NCBI GenBank assembly: GCA_020633295.1
Contig: JACKDW010000016.1
Location: 124,001-188,000, forward strand
Source of the DNA: Myxococcales bacterium
GTDB lineage: Bacteria > Myxococcota_A > Polyangia > Nannocystales > Nannocystaceae
Length of the DNA stretch: 64,000 nt
Reading direction: 5' to 3'
A program made the position numbers and the translations under genes. The notes beneath the pieces were generated by a model, which was not told the DNA's origin, made no database searches, and saw nothing but the letters and a program-made list of their open reading frames with translations. Positions 9,088-18,736 of this stretch are shown piece after piece. Each line of letters starts with the position of its first letter. Within the stretch, counting starts at the first letter, position 1.

Positions 9088-12000
9088 TCAGCGGACGCCG
9101 CGGGCGCGCCACAGCAGCGTGAACAGGCTCGGCGTCATGTAGAGCGTGAGCACGGTCGAGAGCGCGAGGCCGCCGAGCACGACGGCGCCGACGCCCCGGT
9201 ACAGCTCGGAGCCTGACCCCGGGAACAGCACGAGCGGCAGGAGGCCGGCGAGCGACGTCAGCGAGCTCATGAAGATCGGGCGCACGCGCCCCTCGACCGC
9301 GTCGCGCACCGCGGCGGCCAGCGGCGCGCCGGCCCGCAGCCGCGCGAGCGCGCCGTCGACGACGAGGATCGCGTTGTTGACGACGACGCCGAGCAGGATC
9401 AAAAAGCCCATCGCGGTCATCATGTCGAGCGGCTGGGGGCCGAGCGTCGCGTCGACGAGCCGGAGCCCGAGGACCCCGCCGGCGGCCGCCAGCGGCACCG
9501 TCACGAGCACGGCGATCGGCGCGAGGAAGTCCTCGAACAGCGCCGCGAGCAGCAGGTAGGAGATCACGAGCGCGAGCACGAGCACCTGCGCGAAGCGGGT
9601 CTTGGCGCCCTCGAGCTGCCCCGCGGTGCCGCTGAGCGTGACGTCGACGCTGTCGGGCAGCGCCGCGTCGGCGCGCAGCCCCTCGAGCACGACCCGGATG
9701 CGCCGCATGGCGTCCTCGAGCGCGAGCGTCTCGGGGGGCGAGACCTGCAGCGTGATCGCGCGCCGCCGCTCGATCCGCTGGATCAGGGTCGGCCCGGCGC
9801 GCTCCTGGAGCTTCACGAGCCGGCTGACCGGGACCAGCTCGCCGGCGCGGGTGGCCACCGGCGCGCTCGCCAGCGCCTCGGGCGTGTCGAGCTGGCGACC
9901 GTCGGAGTCGACCGCCCGGATCACGACGTCGATCTTCGGCTCGCCCTCGCGGCCGTACTCCCCGACGATCGCGCCGTCGACCAGCGCGTCGACGGCGAGC
10001 CCGAGCTCGGCGCCGCCGACCCCGAGCGCGGCGCTCTCGTCGCGACGCGGCACGGCGTGGACCTCGGGCGCGCCGAGATCGAGCGAGGGGATCGGCCGGA
10101 TCTGCGCGCCCGGGATGGCCTCGCGGATGGCGCCGAGCAGCTTCCCGCCCGCGCCGATGATCTCGCCGAGGTCCGTGCCGGAGACCTCGACCTCGACCGC
10201 CCGCCCGCCGCCGATGTTGCGGCCGAACAGCGAGGCCTGCGTGGCGACGGAGAACATCCCGGGGACCTTCGCCTCCGTCTCGCGATAGAAGCTCAGGACA
10301 TCCTTGATCTCCTCCTCGCGCTCCGCGACGGCGCCCATGAACACCTGGTTGGGGTCGCCGACGTAGAAGCTGCGCGCGATCGCGGGCGCGGGGTCGCCCG
10401 GGCGCCCCTGGTGCTTGGCCATCTCGCCCTGCACGACCTCGCCGACGCGCTCCATCTCGTCGACGGAGTAGCCGGGCGGGGGCACGAGGATGCCGAACAC
10501 GAGGTTGCGGTTGCCGGTCGGCAGGTACTCCATCGGCGGCAGGTAGCGGACCGCGAGCGCGCCCGTGAGCGCGACGCCGAGGGTCACGAGCACGAGCGCC
10601 CGCGGCCAGGAGCGCGAGACGAACGCGGCCTGGCGCCCGATCAGCCGGCGCACGCCGGCGCCGGCGCGCGTGAGCGCGTCGCGGCTCTCGTCGCCCGCGC
10701 GCGGCCGCAGCACGCGGGCCGCGAAGCTCGGGATCGCCAGCACCGAGACGAGCAGCGAGAAGCCGACCGCCATCGAGATCGCGACGGCGATGTCGCGCAG
10801 CAGCTCGCCGACCTCGTCCTGCCAGGTGATGACGGGCACGAACACGATCGCGGTCGTCAGCGTCGAGGCCAGGATCGCGCCGAACACCTCGCGCACGCCG
10901 AGGTACGCCGCCATCGCCGGGCTGTCGACGCGCGCGCGCCAGGAGTCGATGCTCTCGAGCACGACGATCGCGTTGTCGACGACCATGCCGACCGCGAACG
11001 CCATGCCCGCGAGCGAGACGACGTTGACGGTGCGCCCGAGCGCCGACATCCCGAGCATGGTCCCGACGACGCACACCGGGATCGAGACGCCGATCAGCAG
11101 CGACGCGCCGACGCTGCGCAGGAACAGCAGCAGCACGATGATCGCGAGCGCGCCGCCGAGCACGAGGTTCTGGCGGACCAGCGCGAGCGCGCTGTTGATG
11201 TAGCCGACCTGGTCGGAGATCAGCCGGAACTCGAGGCCCTCGGGCGCGAAGCGCTGCTCGTCGAGCTCGCGGACCTTCGCCTTGATGTCCTCGGTCACCT
11301 CGAGCACGTTGGTGCCGGCCTCGCGCCACATCAGCAGCACGAGCGAGGGGCGGTCGTCGCTCATCGCCATCGCCGTGCGCTTGCGCAGCCCGATCGAGAC
11401 GTCGGCCACGTCGCCGAGCAGGATCGGCGTGCCGCTCGCGTCGGCGCCGAGCACCACGCGCGCGAGCTCGGCGGGCTCGTCGGGCGCGATCGGGGTGCGC
11501 ACGAGCAGGCGCCGCTTGCCGAGCGTGAAGTCGCCGCCCGAGACGTCGCGCAGCTCGCCCTGCACGGCGCGCGCGAGCGCGTCGATCGTCAGCCCGCGGG
11601 CCGCGAGCGCGGCGGGGTCGAAGTCGATGTGCAGCTCCTGGTCGCGCCCGCCGATCAGGCGGATGCCCGAGACGCCGCGGATGCGCTCGAGCTGCGGCAG
11701 GATCTGCTTGTCGACCCAGGTGCGGTAGGCGTCGACGTTGCTGCGGTCGGCGGCGCGGATCGTGATCACCGCGAGCGGCGGCCCGGCGTTGTTGGAGGTC
11801 GCGATCACCGGCTCGCGCGCGGCGTCCGGGTAGCGCGGGACCTGCGAGAGCCGGTTCGAGACGCGCACCAGCGCCTCCTCGATCGACGTCCCGACCTCGA
11901 ACTCGAGCGTGATCTGGCCCTGGTCCGCGCGCGCCTCCGACTTCATGATCTCGAGCCCGGGGACGCTCTTGAGCACGTCCTCCTGCTCCTCGAGGATCTC

Positions 12001-12237
12001 CATCTCGACCTCGGTCGGCGCCGCGCCGGGCCACGCGGTCGTGATGGTCAGCGTCGGGACCGCGATGTCGGGCGTGAGCTGGATCGGCAGCTGGAGCGTC
12101 GAGAGCGCGCCGAACAGGACCACGAGCAGCACGCAGCACAGCACCGAGACGGGCCGGCGGATCGCGAGCCACAGCAGCCCGCGCTGCCCCGACGCGTCTC
12201 CGGACGTGTCCGACAGGACATCTTCATCCGGCGTCAT
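9088..12237 (-). CDS. RND-family efflux pump, HAE1/AcrB type
   Basis: 1049 residues, the usual length of an inner-membrane RND pump that exports hydrophobic compounds by proton exchange. A single N-terminal helix ('PVSVLCCVLLVVLFGAL') is followed by the porter domain ('ITTAWPGAAPTEVE'). The central helix bundle contains 'AFAVGMVVDNAIVVLE', with the Asp expected in TM4, and the second half repeats the pattern ('PLAAAGGVLGL', 'GVVVNNAILVVDG'). It begins three bases after the stop of the adaptor gene at 12241, so the two form an operon. No TolC-type outer-membrane partner is adjacent; it is presumably encoded elsewhere. Confidence 0.95.
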   Translation of the reverse strand: MTPDEDVLSDTSGDASGQRGLLWLAIRRPVSVLCCVLLVVLFGALSTLQLPIQLTPDIAVPTLTITTAWPGAAPTEVEMEILEEQEDVLKSVPGLEIMKSEARADQGQITLEFEVGTSIEEALVRVSNRLSQVPRYPDAAREPVIATSNNAGPPLAVITIRAADRSNVDAYRTWVDKQILPQLERIRGVSGIRLIGGRDQELHIDFDPAALAARGLTIDALARAVQGELRDVSGGDFTLGKRRLLVRTPIAPDEPAELARVVLGADASGTPILLGDVADVSIGLRKRTAMAMSDDRPSLVLLMWREAGTNVLEVTEDIKAKVRELDEQRFAPEGLEFRLISDQVGYINSALALVRQNLVLGGALAIIVLLLFLRSVGASLLIGVSIPVCVVGTMLGMSALGRTVNVVSLAGMAFAVGMVVDNAIVVLESIDSWRARVDSPAMAAYLGVREVFGAILASTLTTAIVFVPVITWQDEVGELLRDIAVAISMAVGFSLLVSVLAIPSFAARVLRPRAGDESRDALTRAGAGVRRLIGRQAAFVSRSWPRALVLVTLGVALTGALAVRYLPPMEYLPTGNRNLVFGILVPPPGYSVDEMERVGEVVQGEMAKHQGRPGDPAPAIARSFYVGDPNQVFMGAVAEREEEIKDVLSFYRETEAKVPGMFSVATQASLFGRNIGGGRAVEVEVSGTDLGEIIGAGGKLLGAIREAIPGAQIRPIPSLDLGAPEVHAVPRRDESAALGVGGAELGLAVDALVDGAIVGEYGREGEPKIDVVIRAVDSDGRQLDTPEALASAPVATRAGELVPVSRLVKLQERAGPTLIQRIERRRAITLQVSPPETLALEDAMRRIRVVLEGLRADAALPDSVDVTLSGTAGQLEGAKTRFAQVLVLALVISYLLLAALFEDFLAPIAVLVTVPLAAAGGVLGLRLVDATLGPQPLDMMTAMGFLILLGVVVNNAILVVDGALARLRAGAPLAAAVRDAVEGRVRPIFMSSLTSLAGLLPLVLFPGSGSELYRGVGAVVLGGLALSTVLTLYMTPSLFTLLWRARGVR

Positions 12238-12240
12238 CGC

Positions 12241-13491
12241 TCAGCCGCTCCTGCCCCCGTCGGCGCTGGTCAGCGCGTCGGCGACCAGCTCGAGCGCCTG
12301 CCCAGGGCGCAGGCGCTCGTTGCCGCGGACGACCACGCGCTCGCCGAGCGCGAGCTCGCCGGTGACGAGCGCGCGCGCGCCGGCGGTCGCGAGCACCTCG
12401 ACGGTGACGGGCTCGGCGGTCGCCGCCGCGCCCTCGCCCTTGACCCGGATCACGCGCGTCTGCGTCGGCCCGATCACCAGGGCGTCGCGCGGGACCACGA
12501 CGCCCTGCCCGCGGCGCTCGACCGCGAAGTCGACCCGCACCGCGGCGCCCGGCAGCAGCCAGGGCGGCACGCGTTCGGGGCGCAGGCGGATCTTCGCGGT
12601 CCGCGTCACGGTGTCGAGCGCCGGCACGATCCCGGCGATCGTCGCCTTGATCGCGAGCGCGCCGCCCTCCCCGCCGCCCTCGCCGGGCTGCGGCGCGCGC
12701 GAGGGATCCGTCGACCGCACGCGCGCCTCGCCGCCGGCGCGCACGTGCTCGAGCAGCGACGGGTCGACGTCGACGAACACCTCGACGGCCTCGACCTCGA
12801 TCAGGTCGAGCACCGCGGCGCCCTGCTGCACCCAGTCGCCCGGGTCGACGCGGCGGAGCGCGACCACGCCGGCGAAGGGCGCGACCACGCGGTGGCGATC
12901 GGCCTCGACCGCGGCGACGCTGGCCTCGGCCGCGAGGCTGCGGACCTCGGCCCCGAGCGCCGCCGCGTTGGCGCGATCACGCTCGATCTCCTGGCGCGGC
13001 ACGATGCCCGCGCCGAGCTGCTCCGAGCGCCTGCGATCGCGCTTGGCCTGCGAGAGCAGCGCGGCGCTGCGCGAGCGCGACGCCCGGGCCGAATTAACGC
13101 GGGCCTCGACGAGCGAGCCGTCGAGCTCGACGAGCAGCGCGCCGCGATCGACGGCGTCGCCCTCGCGCACGCGCACGGACAGCACCTCCGCCGACGCCCC
13201 GGCGGAGAGCGACGCGCGCGACTCGGCGCGCACCTGCCCGAGGTACGTCCAGGTGTCGATGAGCGCGTCGCCGTCGACCGCGGCGACCTCGACCCGCGCG
13301 GGCGCGGCCGCCTTCGTCGGCGGGGGCTCGCCCGCGCCGTCGGGGCTCGAGCAGGCCGCGGCCATGAGCGCGGTCCACAGCAACGCCGTTCGCGTCGCGC
13401 TCGCGCGTGAAGTTGCCGGCCTCGCTGCGCCGGCCGCGACCTGTCCTGGACTGCTCGTCACCGTCGTCTGACCGCGCCTGAACACGGTCAA
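12241..13491 (-). CDS. RND efflux periplasmic adaptor (membrane fusion protein), lipoprotein
   Basis: About 416 residues from a TTG at 13491; GTG 13485 or a later GTG are also possible. A hydrophobic segment ends in the lipobox-like 'LMAAACSS', predicting a lipid-anchored periplasmic adaptor. 'AEVLSVRVREGDAVDRGALL' is the first half of the lipoyl/biotinyl-like domain, an alpha-hairpin of Ala/Arg-rich coiled coil follows, and 'RVVAPFAGVVALRRVDPGDW' is the second half. 'RTAKIRLRP' and 'VVVPRDALVIG' are typical of the HlyD/AcrA beta-barrel. It precedes the pump by three bases and must supply its adaptor. Confidence 0.92.
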   Translation of the reverse strand: MTVFRRGQTTVTSSPGQVAAGAARPATSRASATRTALLWTALMAAACSSPDGAGEPPPTKAAAPARVEVAAVDGDALIDTWTYLGQVRAESRASLSAGASAEVLSVRVREGDAVDRGALLVELDGSLVEARVNSARASRSRSAALLSQAKRDRRRSEQLGAGIVPRQEIERDRANAAALGAEVRSLAAEASVAAVEADRHRVVAPFAGVVALRRVDPGDWVQQGAAVLDLIEVEAVEVFVDVDPSLLEHVRAGGEARVRSTDPSRAPQPGEGGGEGGALAIKATIAGIVPALDTVTRTAKIRLRPERVPPWLLPGAAVRVDFAVERRGQGVVVPRDALVIGPTQTRVIRVKGEGAAATAEPVTVEVLATAGARALVTGELALGERVVVRGNERLRPGQALELVADALTSADGGRSG

Positions 13492-13619
13492 GTTCCACTA
13501 CAACGCCCGCTCGGTCAACCGCGATCGCGGGCGCGGCAGCGCCGGCGCTCGGCGGCCCCGCGTCCGCTGGCGGGGGTCGCCTGTAGCGCCGCCAGCATGG
13601 TCGTGGGTGCGCTCCCTAC

Positions 13620-13637
13620 ACCGTGTACATGCACGGT
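13620..13637. promoter_or_regulatory. Inverted repeat upstream of histidine kinase
   Basis: ACCGTG at 13620-13625 and CACGGT at 13632-13637 form a perfect 6-bp inverted repeat around TACATG. It lies 43 bases before the preferred start (13680) of the kinase, in the 188-base space between that gene and the divergent efflux operon. It could be an operator for either gene; no known regulator motif is recognised. Confidence 0.3.
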
Positions 13638-13679
13638 CCCCGACCGTGGATTGTCGGCGCTCGTAGCGGCTGGCATTGC

Positions 13680-15848
13680 ATGCGCATGACCGCGCACGCC
13701 GCTCCGGAGGTCCTCCAGCACTACCGCGACAGCAGCTTCCGCGCGCTCGCGCGCTGGTGCCTGGGCATCTTCGCGACGATCTGCTGCATCCGCGGCTCGA
13801 TGCTGCTCAGCGAGCCGACCCCGCGCGGCTACGTCGACATGGCGCTGCAGTCGGCGACCGCGCTGAGCCTCCTCGTCAGCGTCATGCTCGCGCGCCGCGG
13901 CGCGTTCTCGACCGCCAAGCCGATCTTGCTGGCCGCGATCGCGACGGACATGGGCATCACCGCGCTCGTGCTCGAGGACTACCTGCGCTTCGCGCCAGGT
14001 CTCGTGCTGACCGTGCTGCCCGTCATCGTCGGCATGATCGAGGCGCCGACGCGGGCGCGCCGCTGGGGCCTCGGCGTCGCGGCGCTGTGGGTCGCGACCG
14101 CGTCGCTGCGGGTCGCGCTGGTCCCGAGCCAGGACGGGACGACGACCGCGATCCCGTTCATCGTCGTCCCGGCGCTGATCATGACGGTCACGACGCTGCT
14201 CGTGCACCGCACGACGCGCTACCTCGTGCGCGTGATCGACGAGATCGAGGACGCGCGCAAGCTCGAGCTGATCAACGCGCAGCTCAACGAGGCGCGCAAG
14301 CGCACCGAGGCGGTGAGCGAGGCGAAGAGCGCGTTCTTGGCCAACATGAGCCACGAGCTGCGGACCCCGCTGAACGCGATCATCGGCTACTCCGAGCGCC
14401 TGACCGGGCGCGCGCGCCAGGGCGGCGAGAGCACCGTCGAGCTCGATCACATCCAGTACGCCGGCCGCCACCTGCTGCGCGTCATCAACGACATCCTCGA
14501 CATCTCGAAGATCGAGGCGGGCCGTATGGACCTGTTCGTCGAGACATTCGAGATCGCGCCGCTGCTCGAGAGCGTCGCCTCGACCGTCGGGCCGCTCGTC
14601 GCCAAGAACAGCAACACGCTCGTGCTCGACGCCGCGGGCGCGCGCGGCCCGATGACCACCGACCTCGTAAAGCTCCGCCAGTGCCTGTTCAACCTGCTGA
14701 GCAACGCGGCCAAGTTCACGCAGCGCGGCACGATCGAGCTGCGCGCGAGCCGGGCCCGCGAGGGCGGCCGCGAGCAGCTCGTGTTCCGCGTGCGCGACAC
14801 CGGCATCGGCATGGACGAAGAGCAGCTCCGGCGGATGTTCGAGCCCTTCGTGCAGGCCGACGCGAGCGTCACGCGCAAGTACGGCGGCACCGGCCTCGGC
14901 CTCGCCATCACCGCGCAGTACTGCGAGATGATGGGCGGCGCGATCACGGCCGAGAGCACGCCGGGCGAGGGCTCGACCTTCACGATGCGGCTCCCGGCGT
15001 CCGTCGACGTCAGCGCGCTCGCCTCGGGCGCGACGCCGCCGCTCGGCTCGTCGCGGCCGCGCGGCCGCGCGCCGACGGTGCTGGTCGTCGACGATGACCA
15101 CGCGAGCCTCGAGAACCTCGAGGAGGTGCTCGAGGACGCCGGCTACCAGCCGCTGACCGCCTCGAGCGGGCGTCAGGCGCTGTCGATGGCCCGCAAGCAC
15201 CGCCCGGACCTCATCCTGCTCGATCTGATCCTGCCGGACATGGACGGCTGGGCGGTGCTCAGCGCGCTCAAGACCGACGAGAAGCTCGCGCAGATCCCCG
15301 TCGTGATGCTCTCGGCCAGCGACGACAGTCAGCACGGCCTCGTCATGGGCGCCTCGGACTACCTGACCAAGCCCTACGACCCCGAGGCGCTGCTCGTCAC
15401 GCTCGCGCGTCACGCCCACCGCGGCGGCAGCGACGTCCTCGTCGTCGAGGACGACCCGGCGAGCCGCGCGCTGCTCGCCGGCATGCTCGAGGACCTCAAC
15501 TGGCCGCACCGCGAGGCCCAGAACGGCCGCGAGGCGCTCGAGCGCGTCGCCGAGAAGATCCCGCAGCTGATCTTCCTCGACCTCATGATGCCCGAGATGG
15601 ACGGCTTCAGCTTCCTCGAGGAGCTGCGCGCCAACCCGCCGTGGTTGAAGATCCCCGTGGTCGTCGTGACCGCGAAGGAGCTGACGAGCGAGGAGCGCAA
15701 GTTCCTGCGCGGGCGCGTCGTCAGCATCCAGCGCAAGGGGTCCTTCACCGCCGACGATCTGGTCTGCGAGCTCGACCGCCTGCTCGGCGTCGACGATGAT
15801 CTCAGCGCGAACGACCGCGAGGCCTCGCTGACCGCGATCGCGATCTAG
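13680..15848 (+). CDS. Membrane hybrid histidine kinase with two receiver domains
   Basis: 722 residues from ATG 13680. An in-frame ATG at 13623 would add an unlikely 19-residue leader across the inverted repeat. Five or six membrane helices occupy residues 25-178. HisKA has His 225 in '[16 protein letters not shown]'; HATPase_c shows 'LFNLLSNAAKF', 'RDTGIGM' and 'GTGLGLAI'. The first receiver starts 'TVLVVDDDHA' with 'LILLDLILPDMDGW'; the second starts 'DVLVVEDDPA' with 'LIFLDLMMPEMDGF'. The same architecture as the kinase at 6833, the other side of the efflux operon, suggests an old duplication. There is no DNA-binding output domain. Confidence 0.95.
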   Translation: MRMTAHAAPEVLQHYRDSSFRALARWCLGIFATICCIRGSMLLSEPTPRGYVDMALQSATALSLLVSVMLARRGAFSTAKPILLAAIATDMGITALVLEDYLRFAPGLVLTVLPVIVGMIEAPTRARRWGLGVAALWVATASLRVALVPSQDGTTTAIPFIVVPALIMTVTTLLVHRTTRYLVRVIDEIEDARKLELINAQLNEARKRTEAVSEAKSAFLANMSHELRTPLNAIIGYSERLTGRARQGGESTVELDHIQYAGRHLLRVINDILDISKIEAGRMDLFVETFEIAPLLESVASTVGPLVAKNSNTLVLDAAGARGPMTTDLVKLRQCLFNLLSNAAKFTQRGTIELRASRAREGGREQLVFRVRDTGIGMDEEQLRRMFEPFVQADASVTRKYGGTGLGLAITAQYCEMMGGAITAESTPGEGSTFTMRLPASVDVSALASGATPPLGSSRPRGRAPTVLVVDDDHASLENLEEVLEDAGYQPLTASSGRQALSMARKHRPDLILLDLILPDMDGWAVLSALKTDEKLAQIPVVMLSASDDSQHGLVMGASDYLTKPYDPEALLVTLARHAHRGGSDVLVVEDDPASRALLAGMLEDLNWPHREAQNGREALERVAEKIPQLIFLDLMMPEMDGFSFLEELRANPPWLKIPVVVVTAKELTSEERKFLRGRVVSIQRKGSFTADDLVCELDRLLGVDDDLSANDREASLTAIAI

Positions 15849-15873
15849 CGCGCGTCGCTCCTCGGTCCGCGGC

Positions 15874-16932
15874 TCACGGACACCCGATGTAGTCGCCGCC
15901 GGGCGTGCCGCCCATGCTCGCGCAGGTCCCCGCGATGTTGATCTGCGGGTAGACGTCGCAGAAACCCCAGTACCAGTAGACGTTGATCTCGACGTACGTC
16001 CCGTCGTCCGTAGACCCGCTCGCGTCCGAGCACGACGCGCGCCAGTCACCGGGGCACGGCGCGTACGCGGGCTGATTTCCTTCGCGCGCGCACTGCTCCC
16101 ACAGCGCGTCGCGGGCCTGCGCCGAGGCGCCCGCGGCGCTCTCCGTGCAGACGTACGTGACCTCGAGATCGCCGACGCACGAGACCACGACGTCGCTCGG
16201 GCCGGGCTCGCTCTCGCAGTGCTCCGTGGGGAGCGGCCCGGGTCCGTTGACGCGCGGGTCGCAGCCGGGGTTACTCAGGAGCGCGTCCTCCGTGAAGATC
16301 CAGTCCGAGCCCGACGCCTCCATCTGTTCGGGCGAGCACAGGAAGCCGTAGCCGACCTCGTCGCAGCTCGCGCCGCCGACGAAGCGTCGGGCGGCGGTCT
16401 CGACCGAGGGGGTGCACGAGCAGCTCAGGGTCGTCGCGCCGTCCATGCAGGTGAACAGCCCGCTCGGCGTCTCGAAGACGCACGCGCCCTCGGTCGCGAG
16501 GTCGGCGCAGGCCTCGAGGCACCCGAACTCGCAGGCCTCCTGGCCGCGCAGCGCGGTCTTGTAGGGCGGTTCGAAGTCGAGGGTGTCGACGCACTGGGAG
16601 CGGTAGCAGGCGACGTTCTGACCGTTCTCGTCGGCGCTCGCGAAGGTCACGGGTTCGTCGCCGTAGCACCACTCGATGCAGTCATCGCGCGGGGGCAGCG
16701 GCGTGCCCCCCTGCTGCTCGCAGGCCTCGCTCGAGGTCATGCACGCCAGCTGGACCTCCGCGAGGACGCGCGAGGGCGGCGCCTCGCGGAACTCCTTGAG
16801 GCAGGGGACCTGCGCGTCGAAGAATTCACACTCGACGCTGGCGAGCGCGCCCGCGAGCACGGCGACCGCCAGCGCGAAGCCGCGCTCGTTTCGACGAGGT
16901 CGTTTTGCCCTGTTCACAATGACATGTCTCAT
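15874..16932 (-). CDS. Cysteine-rich exported protein
   Basis: 352 residues from ATG 16932. A basic N-terminus ('NRAKRPRRNERG') and the hydrophobic 'FALAVAVLAGALASVEC' form a signal peptide, perhaps with lipid attachment at that cysteine. The mature part has more than twenty cysteines, in motifs such as 'DCIEWCYGD', 'CEFGCLEACADL' and 'LSCSCTPS', so it is probably disulphide-rich and extracytoplasmic. It runs convergently towards the kinase gene, 25 bases apart. I do not recognise a family. Confidence 0.75.
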   Translation of the reverse strand: MRHVIVNRAKRPRRNERGFALAVAVLAGALASVECEFFDAQVPCLKEFREAPPSRVLAEVQLACMTSSEACEQQGGTPLPPRDDCIEWCYGDEPVTFASADENGQNVACYRSQCVDTLDFEPPYKTALRGQEACEFGCLEACADLATEGACVFETPSGLFTCMDGATTLSCSCTPSVETAARRFVGGASCDEVGYGFLCSPEQMEASGSDWIFTEDALLSNPGCDPRVNGPGPLPTEHCESEPGPSDVVVSCVGDLEVTYVCTESAAGASAQARDALWEQCAREGNQPAYAPCPGDWRASCSDASGSTDDGTYVEINVYWYWGFCDVYPQINIAGTCASMGGTPGGDYIGCP

Positions 16933-17080
16933 GGGTCTAGGCGCTCCGCGCTCAACACGAAGCAAACCCCGTTCCACTCGCGCGCCGGGCGTGCACGGGG
17001 CCGCGGCCGTGAGCGCTGACCGCGTGGGCGGAAAAACCAGCGGCGACGGGTGATTCGACGCGGCGAGGCGCAGGCGAGCC

Positions 17081-18016
17081 TCAACGGTCGACAGCAACTC
17101 GACGCGCGCGCGCGACGTCGTCGCGCGCGCACGCGTCCGCGCCGACGCGCGCGGCGATCCACGCCGCGAGCTCCACGACGACCTCGGGGTGCTCCGTGAA
17201 GATCTGCGTCGCGTGCCCGCGCCCGGGCAGCAGGCGGTAGCGCGCGCGCGTCGAGCCGGCGCGCAGCGCCTCGAACAGCTCGTCGATGATCGGGCGGCTC
17301 ACGGGTCCCTCGAGCTCGGTGCGCACGAACAGCCACTCCGCCGCGCCCCGGTCGATCCGCTCGATCGACGCGTCGGAGAACGAGCCGGGCGAGAGCATGA
17401 CGTAGGCGGCCGCCTCCGCCCCGCCGGCCCGCAGCGCCTCGCCGACCGCCTCGCCGCTGTAGCTCGCCGCCACGACCGCGAGCCTGTCCCCGTCGACATC
17501 CTCGCGCTGACGCAGCCAGGCGAGCGCGACGTTGACGTCGCGCTCGCTGTCGACCAGGAGCGCCTGCTTCTCGGCGTAGGGCTCGGTGAACTCGCCGAGG
17601 TTCGTGCTCTCGCCGTGCGCGCGCAGATCGAGGCGCAGCGACGCGACCCCGCAGGCGCGGAGCTGTTCCGCGAGCTCGACGTACTCCGCGCGGCTCCCGG
17701 CCGCGCGATGCAGCAGCAGCGCGGCGGGGTGCGGCGGCGCGGTGTCGGGCGCGGTCCACTCGCCCACGAGCCGCCAGCCGTCGCTCTCGAGCGTGAGCCG
17801 CTCCGGCGCGGCGCGAGGCGACTCCTCCGCGGCGCGAGGCGCCCGCGCCCGCGTCGAGTCACCCGGCGCGGCGGCGCGCTCGGGCGCGGCGACAGGGGAA
17901 GGGACCGCGAGCGATGCAGGGCGCGTGCTGGCGCACCCGAGCGAGAGCGGCGCGAGTGGGAGCGCGAGCGGGAGCGCGAGCAGGAGCGCGAGGCGACGCG
18001 GGGACAGTCGAAGCAT
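17081..18016 (-). CDS. Alpha/beta-hydrolase lipoprotein
   Basis: 311 residues. The signal peptide 'LALLLALPLALPLAPLSLGC' ends in a lipobox, so the protein is probably tethered to the outer membrane. The hydrolase fold is seen in 'HPAALLLHRAAGSRAEY' (oxyanion-loop region), the nucleophile elbow 'VVAASYSGEAVG' (S-Y-S-G, with Ala in place of the usual first Gly) and a late 'GRGHATQIF' that supplies the catalytic His. It resembles dienelactone-hydrolase/serine aminopeptidase-type enzymes; the substrate is unknown. It lies alone, divergent from the gene at 18149. Confidence 0.8.
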   Translation of the reverse strand: MLRLSPRRLALLLALPLALPLAPLSLGCASTRPASLAVPSPVAAPERAAAPGDSTRARAPRAAEESPRAAPERLTLESDGWRLVGEWTAPDTAPPHPAALLLHRAAGSRAEYVELAEQLRACGVASLRLDLRAHGESTNLGEFTEPYAEKQALLVDSERDVNVALAWLRQREDVDGDRLAVVAASYSGEAVGEALRAGGAEAAAYVMLSPGSFSDASIERIDRGAAEWLFVRTELEGPVSRPIIDELFEALRAGSTRARYRLLPGRGHATQIFTEHPEVVVELAAWIAARVGADACARDDVARARRVAVDR

Positions 18017-18148
18017 GGAGCGACTCCGGCGGGCGCGGACGGGTCCCGGCGCGCCCCACCCCTTCGATCACCGAAGCGCCGTCAAAGTTTCGCGCGCGCC
18101 CGTGTTGGCGTTGACGGGCGCCGACGCGTCGGCGCAGAATTGGCGAGC

Positions 18149-18703
18149 GTGCGCCACCCGTGGAGAGTCGATCGCGACCTCGCCGGTCGCTTTCATCCGC
18201 AGTATCCCGACGACCTGCAGATCGTGGTGCACGACGGCGAGCCGCGACGCACGGGCCGCGGACCCGAGAGCTGCTGGGTGCACACGACCGACGTCTACGG
18301 GGCGCTCTCCATCCCGTACGTCGCCGCCGACGCACAGCCCCCCTTCGCGCCCGCGACGGCGCGCTGGCGCGAGCGCGTCGTCTACCGCGGGACGCTGCTC
18401 AACACGCCGCACCAGCTCACGTCGGTGGCCCAGGGCGACAGCGTGCTGTACCTGCACGCGTCGGGCCTCCCGCAGCCGCTCATGGTCACCGAGGCCTACC
18501 TGCGCGAGCGCGGCCAGTGGTCGTACACCCCGTGTGACCGCTGCGGCGCCGACCAGTCCCTGGATCCGCCGAGCGTCATGCAGCGGACGCGCTTCCCCAG
18601 CGCGCCCGCCGGCGCCGTGATGCTCTCGTTCTCCGCGTTCTGCCCCTGCGGCGGCACCATGGTGCTGGGCGCCATGCAGCCGCGCCCGCCGACGCGCTCG
18701 TGA
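18149..18703 (+). CDS. Conserved cytoplasmic protein with two CxC/CxxC pairs
   Basis: 184 residues from GTG 18149; the upstream frame is arginine-rich noise. There is no signal peptide. The middle 'GTLLNTPHQLTSVAQGDSVLYL' resembles the DUF2314 pattern (an FxGxLxNxP strand followed by GD.V), while the end has 'CDRCG' and 'FCPCGG', a possible zinc site. It converges on the caspase-like gene with 33 bases between stops. Function unknown; the DUF2314 link is tentative. Confidence 0.65.
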   Translation: MRHPWRVDRDLAGRFHPQYPDDLQIVVHDGEPRRTGRGPESCWVHTTDVYGALSIPYVAADAQPPFAPATARWRERVVYRGTLLNTPHQLTSVAQGDSVLYLHASGLPQPLMVTEAYLRERGQWSYTPCDRCGADQSLDPPSVMQRTRFPSAPAGAVMLSFSAFCPCGGTMVLGAMQPRPPTRS

Positions 18704-18736
18704 GCGCGTCGCGGCCCAACGGCAGACTCGACTCGA

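Noticed and set aside
6752..12172. An 1806-codon minus-strand open frame across the kinase and pump genes.
   Set aside because: It is arginine/alanine-rich and antisense to or out of frame with two clear genes; a by-product of high GC.
13671..13686. A GG-N10-GC match (TGGCATTGCATGCGCA) as a sigma-54 promoter for the second kinase.
   Set aside because: It overlaps the kinase start codon and has a poor -12 element.
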